A stretch of DNA of 64,000 nucleotides from Zygaena filipendulae. Lineage: Eukaryota; Arthropoda; Insecta; Lepidoptera; Zygaenidae. Every line of letters begins with the position of its first letter. The first letter of the stretch is position 1. The stretch spans positions 2,232,001 to 2,296,000 of the forward strand of contig OU015674.1 of assembly GCA_907165275.2 (NCBI GenBank), given 5' to 3'. Positions 55,049-64,000 of this stretch are shown one piece after another. The notes under the pieces are model-generated. The model was not told the DNA's origin. It saw only the letters and a program-made list of their open reading frames with translations, and ran no database searches. The position numbers and the translations under genes were made by a program.

Positions 55049-55571
55049 ATATATACACACCGGCAGAATTAGCGGAACAGAAAAAGGCAGAGTATAGAAA
55101 TAATTACGTATATATATTAAAACAAATTATTATCAGGCATGAAGTAACAAACTAATATACATCTTTTAACATCGACTTTAAGAAGTTTTTAGTTAAATTT
55201 TATTAAAAATTATCAAAATTAAAAAAAATAAAAAAAATCTGTAGTTTGTGAGAACACAGACAATGTTGCAAATAAAAGTTAAATCACGAAGGGGAAACAC
55301 ACGTTATTAATCGTTCATTTATTTAGTGTTAAAATCACAGTAATCTTTAATTTGCAACATTATTTGTGTGCCCACAAATTAGAGAAAAATTGTTTTTTTT
55401 ATTATTATTTTAAATAAAATTTAATAATTTTATTACAAACTTTTAAAGTGTTAAAAGATGTATATTAATTTATTACTTCAAGTCTAATTATTATTTGTTT
55501 TAATATATATACGTAATTATTTCTATACTCTGCCTTTTTATGTTCCGCTAATTCTGCCGGTGTGTATATAT
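55049..55571. mobile_element. Foldback MITE, about 520 bp, near-perfect 75-bp ends
   Basis: ACACCGGCAGAATTAGCGGA, ACAGAAAAAGGCAGAGTATA, GAAATAATTACGTATATATA and TTAAAACAAA at left are repeated inverted at right with a single visible mismatch (CAGAAA/CATAAA). The arms continue with lower identity (TAATATACATCTTTTAAC) for over 100 bp each, and the inner GTTGCAAATAAAAGTTAAA / TTTAATTTGCAAC is also inverted. Nearly the whole element can fold on itself. The flanks are TATA-like, so target duplication (possibly TA) is ambiguous. No transposase is present. Confidence 0.85.
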
Positions 55572-55574
55572 GTA

Positions 55575-56740
55575 TTGTAATCGTAATATTGGATTTAATT
55601 AATTATTAAATTATTTATCGATAAGTACCTACCTACGAAGTAACTTCATGGTTTTTTTTTTACAGAACGAGAAAGGTTCCTTCAATAAGTCTTTCGTTTA
55701 ATCCATTTTATATACTTTTGAGTTTGTAGGTTATGATATTTTGGTAAATATTCAGGTGAAATAGGGTAAATTTACTAATTTTTGGTCATGTAGGTATACC
55801 TAATTCTGCAGCATTTAAACTTGATAACTTAAAATGAATTTTATTTTATAAAAAAAAATACAAAAGTTTGTGTGAGTTTGTAGATAGCTACCTAGACCTA
55901 CTTACCTACTGCTTCATCCTCAAAACGGATTGACCGATTTGAATGAAGTTCGGAATGGAAATAGGTTGTTAAGTAGGTAGGTAGGTACCCTGATATTTCT
56001 TACCTCGTAATCCCGGAGGTACCTAATCCCGAAATTCACTAATTCTTCAATATTTAGGTACCTAATATACCTAAGTCCAGACGTAGATATACATAGGTAC
56101 TTGTTTACTTGGCCTCCAAGTATTATATTCTTTTCTTTTTTTCATTTTAATGATGCAAAATTTATAATAAAACTAAAATAATTTAATTAAATTGTATTAA
56201 ATACCATAAAAATAAGTACCTATATGAAACTGTGCTACTACTATAAGTACCTACTATAAAAGTAAGTAGACAAAAAAAATGCATACATAGCATTTGTACT
56301 TACTAATTATAGTTAGAACAACGGTCTTTTATTAAATTCACAAACGAAAACCCAAACTAAAATCCAATAAAACCTTCCCTCTTCCAAACTTCTTCCAAAC
56401 TTGCCGCGCCACTATCCCAACTATATAGCACACGCCCACCGCGGCGAATCAACTAGCATACACCTATCCTGTTCTCACACGCGAAAAACTATCGCAGCAA
56501 AACGAGACAGAACTATCTTTACCACATGCATTGTTATAATAGTTTTTACAATCAGATTTAAAACGACGTTAATCGCTTTTAAGTGCAAACAAATTTAAGC
56601 TGTATCGTGTTAGCAATAAAGAGTATAGTTGAAACGCAGCACGCGCGATATAAATTGTTTTATCAATTTTTGGTGACGGCGTCGAGAAACATTTTTACGC
56701 GAGCGATTTGCTTTCTTAAGTGCACGAAATAAGGGCTATA
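55575..56740. other. AT-rich stretch, no gene seen
   Basis: Many CCTACCTA/TAGGTA words. A faint CTAG-family trace lies at 55908-56045 (CTTCATCCTCAAAACGGATT, GAATGAAGTTCGGAATGG). The ORF at 56401-56598 has no domain. Confidence 0.4.
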
Positions 56741-56940
56741 GTGGCATAAAAATGTTCAACTTGAGACGTTCTAGAAAAAAAATATTGCAGTCACTAGTCT
56801 CTGTATCGACGTCTTGCGCAAGATGGCGGTGCGAGAGGCGTTCGGAATTTGAAATGCTCCAGAGGTGGGGTATTTATTTTGAAAGGTTTGCAGTTAGTAA
56901 TAACAGCCGCTGCAGCGCTGGATCTGCTCTACTACGAACC
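56640..56940. other. GC-balanced unique block
   Basis: GGTGACGGCGTCGAGAAACA, CTTGCGCAAGATGGCGGTGC and ACAGCCGCTGCAGCGCTGG. Two overlapping plus-strand ORFs exist (56752-56946, 56849-57061) without domains. AAGATGGCGGT resembles promoter-proximal YY1/Pho-type wording. Function unknown. Confidence 0.25.
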
Positions 56941-56971
56941 GCTTGAAATACAGGTACGTGTATTTCAAGCG
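56940..56971. repeat. Perfect 13-bp inverted repeat, 6-nt loop
   Basis: CGCTTGAAATACA, GGTACG, TGTATTTCAAGCG. It contains GC pairs and has no mismatch, and AG/GTACGT in the loop resembles a splice donor. A tight stable hairpin in unique DNA. Confidence 0.75.
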
Positions 56972-57283
56972 CTTTCTGCTCAAAACACACATATCTCCAT
57001 AATATTTTACTTATCAACTTACATAAAGGTGCTACTCCTGCCTATTGTATTTATAATTTAGATTCTAACTTAGATAGAGGCTAATAACCGATAAGGTCAA
57101 TACGTTCCTTCAAGGTTGTATTAACACAGAAACAGTAGTTGCCTAAGTTACCAATTGAAATACGTAGGTATGTGGCGTTTAAAGTACCTACTTAGGTAAA
57201 TTTTTCTGTTCTTACTGAGAAATGTTTTCTTTCCGGTTTCTCATAAAATTCCTAATTCGGTTCCAATGTTAAAAAAGCGAAAT

Positions 57284-57470
57284 AACTATGTCTGTGTGTG
57301 TGTGTGTGTTTGGTTACCTTTTCACGCCTTAACTACTAACCCAATCATCATGAAATTTTGCATAGTAATAACACTTAGTTAGGGACAGGCTTACAGAAAA
57401 AAAGACATCTACTACCTACCTATACTTACCTATAGGTTACTTTTATCCCGGAATTCCTGCGGGAATCATA
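57284..57470 (+). mobile_element. CTAG-family element, right end missing
   Basis: (TG)n, CCTTTTCACGCCTTAACTAC, CCAATCATCATGAAATTTTG and TTATCCCGGAATTCCTGCGG, then it breaks at GGAATCATAC. It faces the next copy (57496, minus). Confidence 0.7.
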
Positions 57471-57495
57471 CATTTCTCAACATACCTATTATTTA

Positions 57496-57614
57496 CTAGC
57501 TGTTCCCCGTGGTTTCACTCGCGGAAACTTCGGAAATTCCGCAGGAATTCCCGATACTAAGTAGGTACCCTATACCTATTAGGATACATGTGTATATCTA
57601 TGCAAAATTTCATG
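57496..57614 (-). mobile_element. CTAG-family element, truncated by neighbour
   Basis: CTAGCTGTTCCCCGTGGTTT, CACTCGCGGAAACTTCGG and ATGCAAAATTTCATGAG, then a second copy's GATTTCACCGACGTTAATTT follows without a gap. Confidence 0.75.
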
Positions 57615-57805
57615 AGATTTCACCGACGTTAATTTCGGAGTTCCCGCGGGAATTCCGGAATAAAAAGTACCCTATGTCCTTCTCTGTACCTCTGATGACG
57701 TGTGTATAGAAAATTTCTGATGATCGGTTGAGCGGTTAAGGCGTGAAAGCGTAATATACAGATAGACAGATAGAGTTACTGTCGCATTTATAATATTTGT
57801 TGGGA
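57615..57805 (-). mobile_element. CTAG-family element
   Basis: GGAGTTCCCGCGGGAATTCC, TACCCTATGTCCTTCTCTGT, GATCGGTTGAGCGGTTAAGG, CGTGAAAGCGTAATATACAG and TCGCATTTATAATATTTGTT. This is the left partner of a head-to-tail pair. The 132-codon minus-strand ORF at 57672-58070 reads through it and is rejected. Confidence 0.8.
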
Positions 57806-57809
57806 TTAA

Positions 57810-58425
57810 CCTGTTGTAAACTATTATAGTTAACAAATTATATTGTGTAAGTAGACCTATGCACGTAGTTTGGAGGTAAAAATGTTTATTCTCACAATAA
57901 AATAAAAATATACTTAAGTAACAAGTACCAATAAAACCAGTCCATCCACCATCCCCACAAACCATTCTCACGACATTCGAAGTGACCTCAAGCACACCCC
58001 TCATTTCTTTAATAAAAAAAAAACAAGATTCAGTCGTTCTCTCAAAGAAGCGTGGAATTTTTCCACACAAATAGATAGTGAACGAGTTCGAACCTGGTTC
58101 ACTAGATTGATCGAAGACCGACTTTCTTATAATGTAGAGACTTGTTTTGATAGTGATGAAGAACCGGTCAAGTTTGCGCTTTACTAAGACGAGGGAAGGG
58201 TTCCGTGAGCATTGAACATTAAGGTATTATAAGATAAGGTAAGGTAGGTAAAGTTATATAGGTTTTTTTATGGGAAAAATGTACCTAATGAATTTTGTTA
58301 AGGGTTATTTTAAGATGATTTAAACCTTTGATACCTACTTACCGTTGAAAATGTACTCAGAGTGATTAGGTAAAACCTGTGGGTAAAACAATCAAAAGAG
58401 CAAGATTTGTTAAAAAATATATTAA
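57810..58425. other. Unique stretch, no gene seen
   Basis: Nothing identifiable beyond A-runs and TAAGGTAAGGTAGG words near 58232. Confidence 0.35.
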
Positions 58426-58428
58426 CTA

Positions 58429-58602
58429 CTAGCTGTGCCCCGCGGTTTCACCCGCGTGAGTTTTGGGATCAAGAACCTTTGCGGCCGCAGGCAGAACAAC
58501 CCGTCAAAGTTTCATCGCATTCAGATTTCAAACTAATCGTTTCGAAACGCATAGCGGACAGACATACAAACATTCATTTTTATTATAAAGATATCTTTAA
58601 TT
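58429..58602 (-). mobile_element. CTAG-family element, full CTAG end
   Basis: CTAGCTGTGCCCCGCGGTTT, CACCCGCGTGAGTTTTGGGA, AGTTTCATCGCATTCAGATT, ATCGTTTCGAAACGCATAGC and ACAGACATACAAACATTCAT. The central CCCGCGGG box is replaced by TGCGGCCGCAGG. The 104-codon plus-strand ORF across it is rejected. Confidence 0.75.
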
Positions 58603-58609
58603 TATACTT

Positions 58610-59620
58610 CTTTCTAACATTGCGGCCAGCGTGGACAATGGAATTTCATAAGCGTTCAACCTCTATAGTACAATACTTATCAGTTATTAATATAAATAAA
58701 TCTGACATCGTATTTTTTTAATAACCTGTAGCTAAAAACAGGTAGATACCTACCTGTTTACTTGTAGTACATCTTTGAATGTATCACTGTGTCATGGCAA
58801 GGGGAGAGCGAGTGCTGTTGAGTGGTAAAAAGCTTGAAAGTGTTTCTCGAGACATTTTTTCTTATGTCGATTATAACCTAGGACTTTTGCCGGGATTTTA
58901 GCAGAAATAGATGTCAGTTTTCGAAAAAAAACAATATTTTTATTTTTCTTCATTTAGGACTACTTAATTAAGTGATAATTTTACTGCTTATATTCTAATA
59001 GATATATTAGTATTGCCGGTGTTTTCATATGTTGACGTGTTGTCGTCTCCACTTCTTATAATCATTGTTTGTTTGCAATTTCACTTAAGATACATAAAAT
59101 AAATTCAAAAATAGGTAAACACAACAATCCCGACAAGATACAAATGTAGTATATACTTGCCAACATCTATAAATATCTTACTCGATCCATGAGTAGGTAC
59201 CGTAGAGTAACTAAGTGGTTCCTATTTATGGTACCTACTCGTTTGTGGCCCATTTAGTAACGGTCAAGGGCGGCCGCTCGGACTTATGGGACCATGTTGT
59301 GCGAGGGTGCTCCCGAAATCTGTTGCGAAATTGGTATATTTTGTTTGACAATCGATCTTTTTAGTTTGTCTTTCATTTCTCGATGCTAGCTGAAAAAATG
59401 TTTTACACAAATATCTAAGGATTATGTGGAAATAAATATTCTGTATTATTATTTGAATAAAAACTAGGTAAATAAAATTAAAGTTCATCTAAATAAATTT
59501 AAGGTAAATGTCACACTTGTTGACGCTATCAATCACGAACTTTGTACCTACCTACCTGTAAAAAAAAGCAGAGGTATATACTACATTGATTTCTAATGTG
59601 AAACATCTAATGCTGAAGAT
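58610..59620. other. Unique AT-rich stretch
   Basis: No gene is seen. The 74-codon minus-strand ORF at 59264-59488 is hydrophobic by AT composition. Confidence 0.35.
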
Positions 59621-59634
59621 CAGACTTGCTGTTG

Positions 59635-59745
59635 GCGTGGCAACGAGTCGCCACGGTATGCGTCGCCACGCTATGTGATAGTATAATTATGTAACATATA
59701 ATGCGATGTGGCGACGCGTCGAGACGTGCAAGTGGACTCGGCGTC
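59635..59745. repeat. CGTCGCCAC inverted cluster
   Basis: GAGTCGCCACGG and GCGTCGCCACGC at 59645-59671 face GTGGCGACGCGTCGAGAC at 59708-59725. A stem of at least 10 bp (GCGTCGCCAC / GTGGCGACGC) spans about 38 bp of AT-rich loop. It may be a MITE remnant. Confidence 0.55.
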
Positions 59746-59749
59746 TGAA

Positions 59750-60350
59750 GTCACTTATAAGAGAATTAAGTTATGTCCATTCAATTTTTGTATCAACTTA
59801 ATATAAATGTGTATTAGGTAAATAAACAATCCTCTTTTTCTTTTAAAGAATCAGAATTTTTTAATTGTGCTATATTCATTTCATTAATTATCCATTTATG
59901 CTCATTATTTCTAGAATTTAATTTTGATGTTTCACATCTGCCAGACGTCCGGCGACGGCTCATTTTTTGTTTTTTATTCCATGCACTTTTCTGCCTATTT
60001 TTATTATTTCTGCATGTTTAGGGATATAGGGCTAAGGGGTAAGTATAATAAATATAAGTTAGCTTATAACATCAAAATAGATGATACTCTATACTCTATA
60101 CCTAATACATGAAAAAGTTTCTAAATAAAATAAATAAGTAAACGGCTACCTAGTCATTAAACAACAATTTTGATATTTTATTTTCGATATTACATAAATG
60201 AAATAGAAACTTGATTATTTCAGCATCGCACAAAAACTGTTGAACATTTTAAACCAGGCAAAAGCCGCAAACAGACTTGTGGGGTGAATAAGTTAGGAAA
60301 TATACATTCTATGCTTACCTACATGTGATATTTATGGTTTATGACGGAAA
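59750..60350. other. AT-rich stretch, nothing identifiable
   Basis: The 62-codon ORF at 59924-60112 has no domain, and no repeat match was found in the window. Confidence 0.35.
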
Positions 60351-60478
60351 TAACTAACTGATCTAATTCCCCCCGTGGTTTTACTTTTGTTTTACTTGTT
60401 TTACCTACCTCAGAACCTACCTTTTACCTACGTGGATTTCAAGATTCCTTCGGGGACTCAGATACAAAATATATAAAC

Positions 60479-60514
60479 TTTCTCAGTACAATAGCTTTCT
60501 ATTGTACTGAGAAA
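60479..60514. repeat. Perfect 16-bp inverted repeat, 4-nt loop
   Basis: TTTCTCAGTACAATAG, CTTT, CTATTGTACTGAGAAA. It has the tightest loop of the window's hairpins and mixed base content, so it is unlikely by chance. It lies just beside a decayed CTAG-type trace (60385-60465). Confidence 0.8.
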
Positions 60515-60869
60515 AGCTAACAGTAAATTTTTAATAGTTTCAGTAATTTCGTAAATTACCTTCTATTACTTCATTAGGGTTTTTCTCTTTTTTATATTTT
60601 AATTACAAGTTAGTTTTCATAAATATATACATATATATATTTATGGGCAATTTTCACTCGCTTCAAAATTAATTATCACACGCAAACTACTACATACTCT
60701 GAAAGTATTGAAACTATACTTAGTACGGTTACTTAAGCGAAAATTCCTCATCTTTCCACACACACAGCCAACTCATAAGTAAAACAATATGCATAACTAT
60801 ATGTAAATATCATTTACATACTTACCTACCCCTCTCTCGACGAACTCACCTTATTTACTTACCTAAGTT

Positions 60870-61140
60870 CGCCCCATCCGAAGAGCTAAATCACCTGCGT
60901 CATTAATTCATTTTAAGACGCCTAGCGCCGCAACCCCTTAGACGCTACATTTGCATATTACAAAGTATGGAAGTTCGCTAACGAAGTGCGCGGGGTGGCT
61001 GAGGGTGGGCGGGCGGTGGGGGCGGGGGCGGCGTGCGGTCGGGCAGAGGGGGGCGCGGGGCGGCGGGGGTGCAGCCGAGCCAGTCTAAGGTTGCTGGTGT
61101 AAGACGGGGAATTGGACACAGGGTCGGCGTCTAGTGACTT
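60870..61140. other. Candidate regulatory block with G-rich island
   Basis: CGTCATTAATTCATTTTAAG and CATTTGCATATTACAAAG (ATTTGCAT octamer for POU factors) precede G tracts at 61005-61075 (GGGCGGGCGGTGGGGGCGGG). The minus-strand proline/alanine-rich 73-codon ORF is compositional. Enhancer role is inference. Confidence 0.35.
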
Positions 61141-61579
61141 TACCCGAAACGAACTATTCATTTTCCTATATGCATTCATTCATTTTCCTTTTTTTTGCGT
61201 TTGGTGTTTTAAAAACTACATAGGTAATATGAAAGTCAACGCCTTTTTATTTGACTGAGCTTTATTCGATTTTTATGTAAATTTTGCTGTTAATTTCGAG
61301 GTCCTGTACCCTAAATCCTAGCTATTTTATTACCATGGTATATTATGGTATCGCAAATTAAAATTATCTTTCTTTCCTTTGTCTGACAAATATCTACATT
61401 AATTAATCAAAAGTGATGATGCCAACGCGTTGTACCTATTTTCAAAATTCGAGTTCGATATCAATAAAAAAAAATGTAGAGACCGCTCTAAAATGTCGCC
61501 TATGTTTGAAGAATTTTCTTTAAAGGTGCGTAGTCAGTAGGTTGCTACTTACCTACTACGTACTTACCTTTATAGATAA

Positions 61580-61775
61580 CTAGCTGCGCCCCGCGGTTTC
61601 ACCCGCGTGAGTTTCGGAATTCCCGTAGGAACTCCCTTAAGGGGGATCAAAAATAGATAGTAGACGATTCTCAAGCTTACTGAATATGTATATAAAATTT
61701 CATGAGAATCGGTCAAGCCGTTTCGGAGGAGTATGGGAACGAACATTGTGACACGAGAATTTTATATATTAGATT
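61580..61775 (-). mobile_element. CTAG-family element
   Basis: CTAGCTGCGCCCCGCGGTTT, CACCCGCGTGAGTTTCGGAA, GAGAATCGGTCAAGCCGTTT and CGGAGGAGTATGGGAACGAA. The far end TTTTATATATTAGAT is a variant of the TTATAATATTAGTAG terminus. Confidence 0.75.
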
Positions 61776-61899
61776 TTTAGTAAGTATTTATTTGTATCTA
61801 GTATCCAAAATACATTGAACAAAAAACCGTTAAAACCGATACAAGAACGAAATCCGCCCCTGCGAGCCTCGAAAGCGGAGAAAGATGAAGGAAATGAAA

Positions 61900-62200
61900 A
61901 TGTACGTCGCAAAAAGGGGGAACCCGCCCGCCGCGAGGGGGGCGCGGGGGGGCCGCCCGGGGGGAGGGAGGGGGAGCGGGGTCGCGCCGAAAATTCTATA
62001 AAGAGGGGAGTGGGGTAACGTCTCTCAGGCCGATACCTTTTGTAGACGATAAGCCCTTTTAACTCACCCCTTGGGGTATAAGGAAAACCGGTGGGGGAAA
62101 AGGGAAACATTACTCTTGCAGACGTCTAGCAATGAGTTCTTATCAGTCTTCGGGGTAATTTCCTATGTTTTGAAGGAGGTAGGCGGCGGGGCGATGCGGG
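61900..62200 (+). other. G-rich islands
   Basis: GAGGGGGGCGCGGGGGGGCC, CGGGGGGAGGGAGGGGGAGC and GGAGGTAGGCGGCGGGGCGA. Opposing ORFs at 61769-62110 (minus, 113 codons) and 61815-62018 (plus) are charged or proline-rich through composition only. Confidence 0.45.
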
Positions 62201-62341
62201 CGTCGTTCTGTTAGTTTAGGTGGGCTCAATAGAAAATTGTGCGGGAGTGCCTTTTGAGAAGCGAACAGATAGGTTGGTGTTTTTGGGTGTAGGTATGTGA
62301 GAGATAGATGGTTGGGCAGGAACCACAGAGCAAATAATTTC

Positions 62342-62624
62342 GGACATGTAGACGGGGCAAACGCGCCACCGTAGAGCAAACGCTCTAACTTGCCCAAAAC
62401 TTATTTTGCTGTCATCCCAAGTATATTTACCACAATATTCCCAAAACAGTGACTAAGTAAAAACATAATCATAAAGCTTTTTATACATGCCTTTACGTTA
62501 ATGAATGTTTTAGTGCGTGGTGAATAGTTTTGTGTGCGAAAATCACCCGGCGACACTGGTTTACATATGTTTTCTTACTATATTAAGTTGATGTCCCTTC
62601 TATCTGTTATTTTCTTTTCTGTGG
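62342..62624 (+). repeat. Dispersed repeat X, copy 2
   Basis: GACATGTAGACGGGGCAAAC, CACAATATTCCCAAAACAGT, GACTAAGTAAAAACATAATC, AAAATCACCCGGCGACACTG and AAGTTGATGTCCCTTCTATC align with 39439-39727 in the same orientation. Unlike copy 1 it stops at TTCTGTGG, where copy 1 runs into a LINE tail. Confidence 0.75.
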
Positions 62625-62895
62625 TAGGTACCTACCTACCTAATGTGTTTTCAAGATTGCGATTGTGATCCTGTCGGTATAGTTCAAGAAACTAAGGGGA
62701 TACGTCTAAATACCTATAATTTATTGGGAAAAAAACAAAAGTTGGTTCGGCGTTCGAGAAACTGTGACTTATATTCAAAACAAAAAACATACATACAGCC
62801 GAATGCAGAACCTCCACCTTTTTAGAAGTCGGTTAGTTAAAATAATAGGTATCATTTTAGGTAGGTCTTAGAATAGGAGTATACTTTCATTCTAA

Positions 62896-62955
62896 TGTAA
62901 GGAGTTCCTGCGGGAATCACGCAATTCACGCAAGCGAAACCGCTATACATATCTA
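62896..62955 (+). mobile_element. CTAG-family terminal fragment
   Basis: GTAAGGAGTTCCTGCGGGAA, TCACGCAATTCACGCAAGCG and AAACCGCTATACATATC. The stem-loop half is decayed. Confidence 0.5.
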
Positions 62956-62989
62956 ATATAACGACATAATAAAACAATTTTAATGGAAT

Positions 62990-63360
62990 CCTGTTAATCC
63001 TGCAAAGGGAGGCCTTATTAAGGAGGGTGGTGGCCTTAAGAGGGGTGAAAAGAGGGTGAAAGGAGGAAAGGGGGGGCGTTATAAGGCATTTCGTATAAAA
63101 TTACATAAACATAAACTTAATTAAACGGCGTCTTGAGCCGTCACCCCCGTTGAGTAGGCATAGCTTAGTCGCGAAATTAAGCTACCTCCGATAGTGAATT
63201 GCGAATAACTTCAATATCGTACACATACTAAGTTTGTGCTAGAAGGCGTCTAGTTAAGCCAAAAGTTACCCGTTCTCATCATTTATTTTCCGAGATTTTG
63301 TAAAGTTGGGTGAAATAATTGCGTCCGAGATTTTAATTGATTAATTATTTATTTATTAAA
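62990..63360. other. Unique, GC-richer block
   Basis: GGAGGCCTTATTAAGGAGGG, AACTTAATTAAACGGCGTC and GAGCCGTCACCCCCGTTGAG. G-rich at 63040-63080. No ORF. It resembles the other candidate conserved blocks. Confidence 0.3.
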
Positions 63361-63418
63361 ATGCTTAATTTTCTACAACTTCATTTATCCCTTAATCTAC
63401 AATAATACTACTAGCTAG

Positions 63419-63595
63419 ATATATAATATTATAAATGTGAAAGTGTGGATGTTTGGACGTTTGGATATACAAAAACGGCTGAACGGATTTGGATGAAATT
63501 TGGTATGCACGTTCACATTGTCAAGGATACAAAACAGGACATAGGGTACTTTTTATCCCGGAATTCCCGCGGGTGAAACCGCGGGGCACAGCTAG
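63419..63595 (+). mobile_element. CTAG-family element with 17-bp internal deletion
   Basis: TATAATATTATAAATGTGAA, CAAAAACGGCTGAACGGATT, GACATAGGGTACTTTTTATC, then GAATTCCCGCGGGTGAAACC, GCGGGGCACAG and CTAG. The usual AACTCCGAAATTACCGCGGG between the palindrome and the stem-loop is gone, as if lost between two CGCGGG copies. Confidence 0.85.
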
Positions 63596-63879
63596 TATTG
63601 TATAAAAATCTATGTAACAAGTAAGTAAAAACGTGTTTTTTGTTTCACTCGAACTTTTGTAATGCTTTATAAAAAAACTGCAGTACTATTTTTTGAATAT
63701 TTTGTGGCGGAGGTGCTACGAGCAGGTAGGTATTAAACTCACATTGATGTAGAAAATGGAATTTTGGAAGTGATTTATTGTTAAAAACTTAGCGCTATAT
63801 ATACAGAAAACCTTAAAACTAACAACCAATCAAAAACACAACATTAAATATTTACAACCAAACAACCAATGAGAAATCG

Positions 63880-64000
63880 TACATAAAATGGCGGACAGAT
63901 TCGAGCGAGATGCTAGTTCCTAGAATTTCATAGTCTCCTCTCGTCGCACACTCGCACCGCGCATGCGCGGGGTGCGCGGCGCGGAGGACGCGGGCGGCGC
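63880..64000. promoter_or_regulatory. CpG-dense window edge, possible promoter
   Basis: AAAATGGCGGACAGATTCGA is followed by CTCGTCGCACACTCGCACC and the palindrome GCGCATGCGC (an NRF1/Ewg-type core) at 63960-63969. A CpG-rich run then reaches the window end. AAAATGGCGG resembles housekeeping 5' regions, but the ATG frame closes after 11 codons. The window ends here, so the call is tentative. Confidence 0.35.

Noticed and set aside
57672..58070. 132-codon minus-strand ORF, the longest in the window
   Set aside because: About a third of it is translation of a CTAG-family repeat and the rest is AT-rich with no domain.
61769..62110. 113-codon proline/arginine-rich ORF
   Set aside because: Produced by G-rich tracts; the opposite strand is equally open.

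Overview
This window reads as nuclear DNA of a moth or butterfly. It is strongly AT-rich and scattered with TACCTA/TAGGTA words. It carries dozens of copies of a dispersed repeat whose ends are typical of Lepidoptera (TACTAATATTATAAATG at one end, GGTGAAACCGCGG...CAGCTAG at the other). It also carries remnants of lepidopteran LINEs and SINEs. I found no convincing multi-exon protein gene: the short ORFs are low-complexity, lie in repeats or G-rich islands, or have no recognisable domain. The best conventional coding candidate is a weak 110-codon minus-strand ORF at 38090-38422 that would encode a small single-pass membrane protein. The only recognisable protein homology is a decayed RTE-type reverse-transcriptase C-terminus at 22740-23172. 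I read the window as an intergenic region or very long intron.

Layout. Repeat-derived DNA runs from end to end, with gaps of unique AT-rich sequence. The dominant family, called here the CTAG family, occurs in about 40 full or partial copies on both strands, several head-to-tail or back-to-back. At least four different bodies share one terminal module (CCCGCGGG palindrome, CGCGG-GTGAAA-CCGCG stem-loop, CTAG terminus), which fits non-autonomous Helitron-like elements. Two MITE families are reconstructed from multiple copies: family A (about 325 bp, six copies, GGG(C)ATGT ends, flanked by AT on both sides) and family B (about 235 bp, three copies, TGGAC ends). Nested insertions into a LINE tail and into CTAG-family copies give empty-site comparisons and a relative order. 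Further palindromic elements lie at 3404-3617, 28340-28428, 43628-43735, 52216-52308 and 55049-55571.

A third layer is structured or regulatory-looking DNA. Three loci (16921-17140, 34251-34590, 36427-36577) share a nested hairpin whose stem sequences differ while base pairing is kept, followed by AATAAA and a pyrimidine repeat. Several perfect 13-16 bp hairpins with short loops are scattered through the window. Islands of higher GC and complexity, many beside G-runs that are nearly always on the plus strand, resemble insect cis-regulatory blocks. The right end (63880-64000) becomes CpG-dense with a GCGCATGCGC palindrome and may be the edge of a promoter.

Family names for repeats rest on recognisable motifs and internal comparison of copies, not on database searches.
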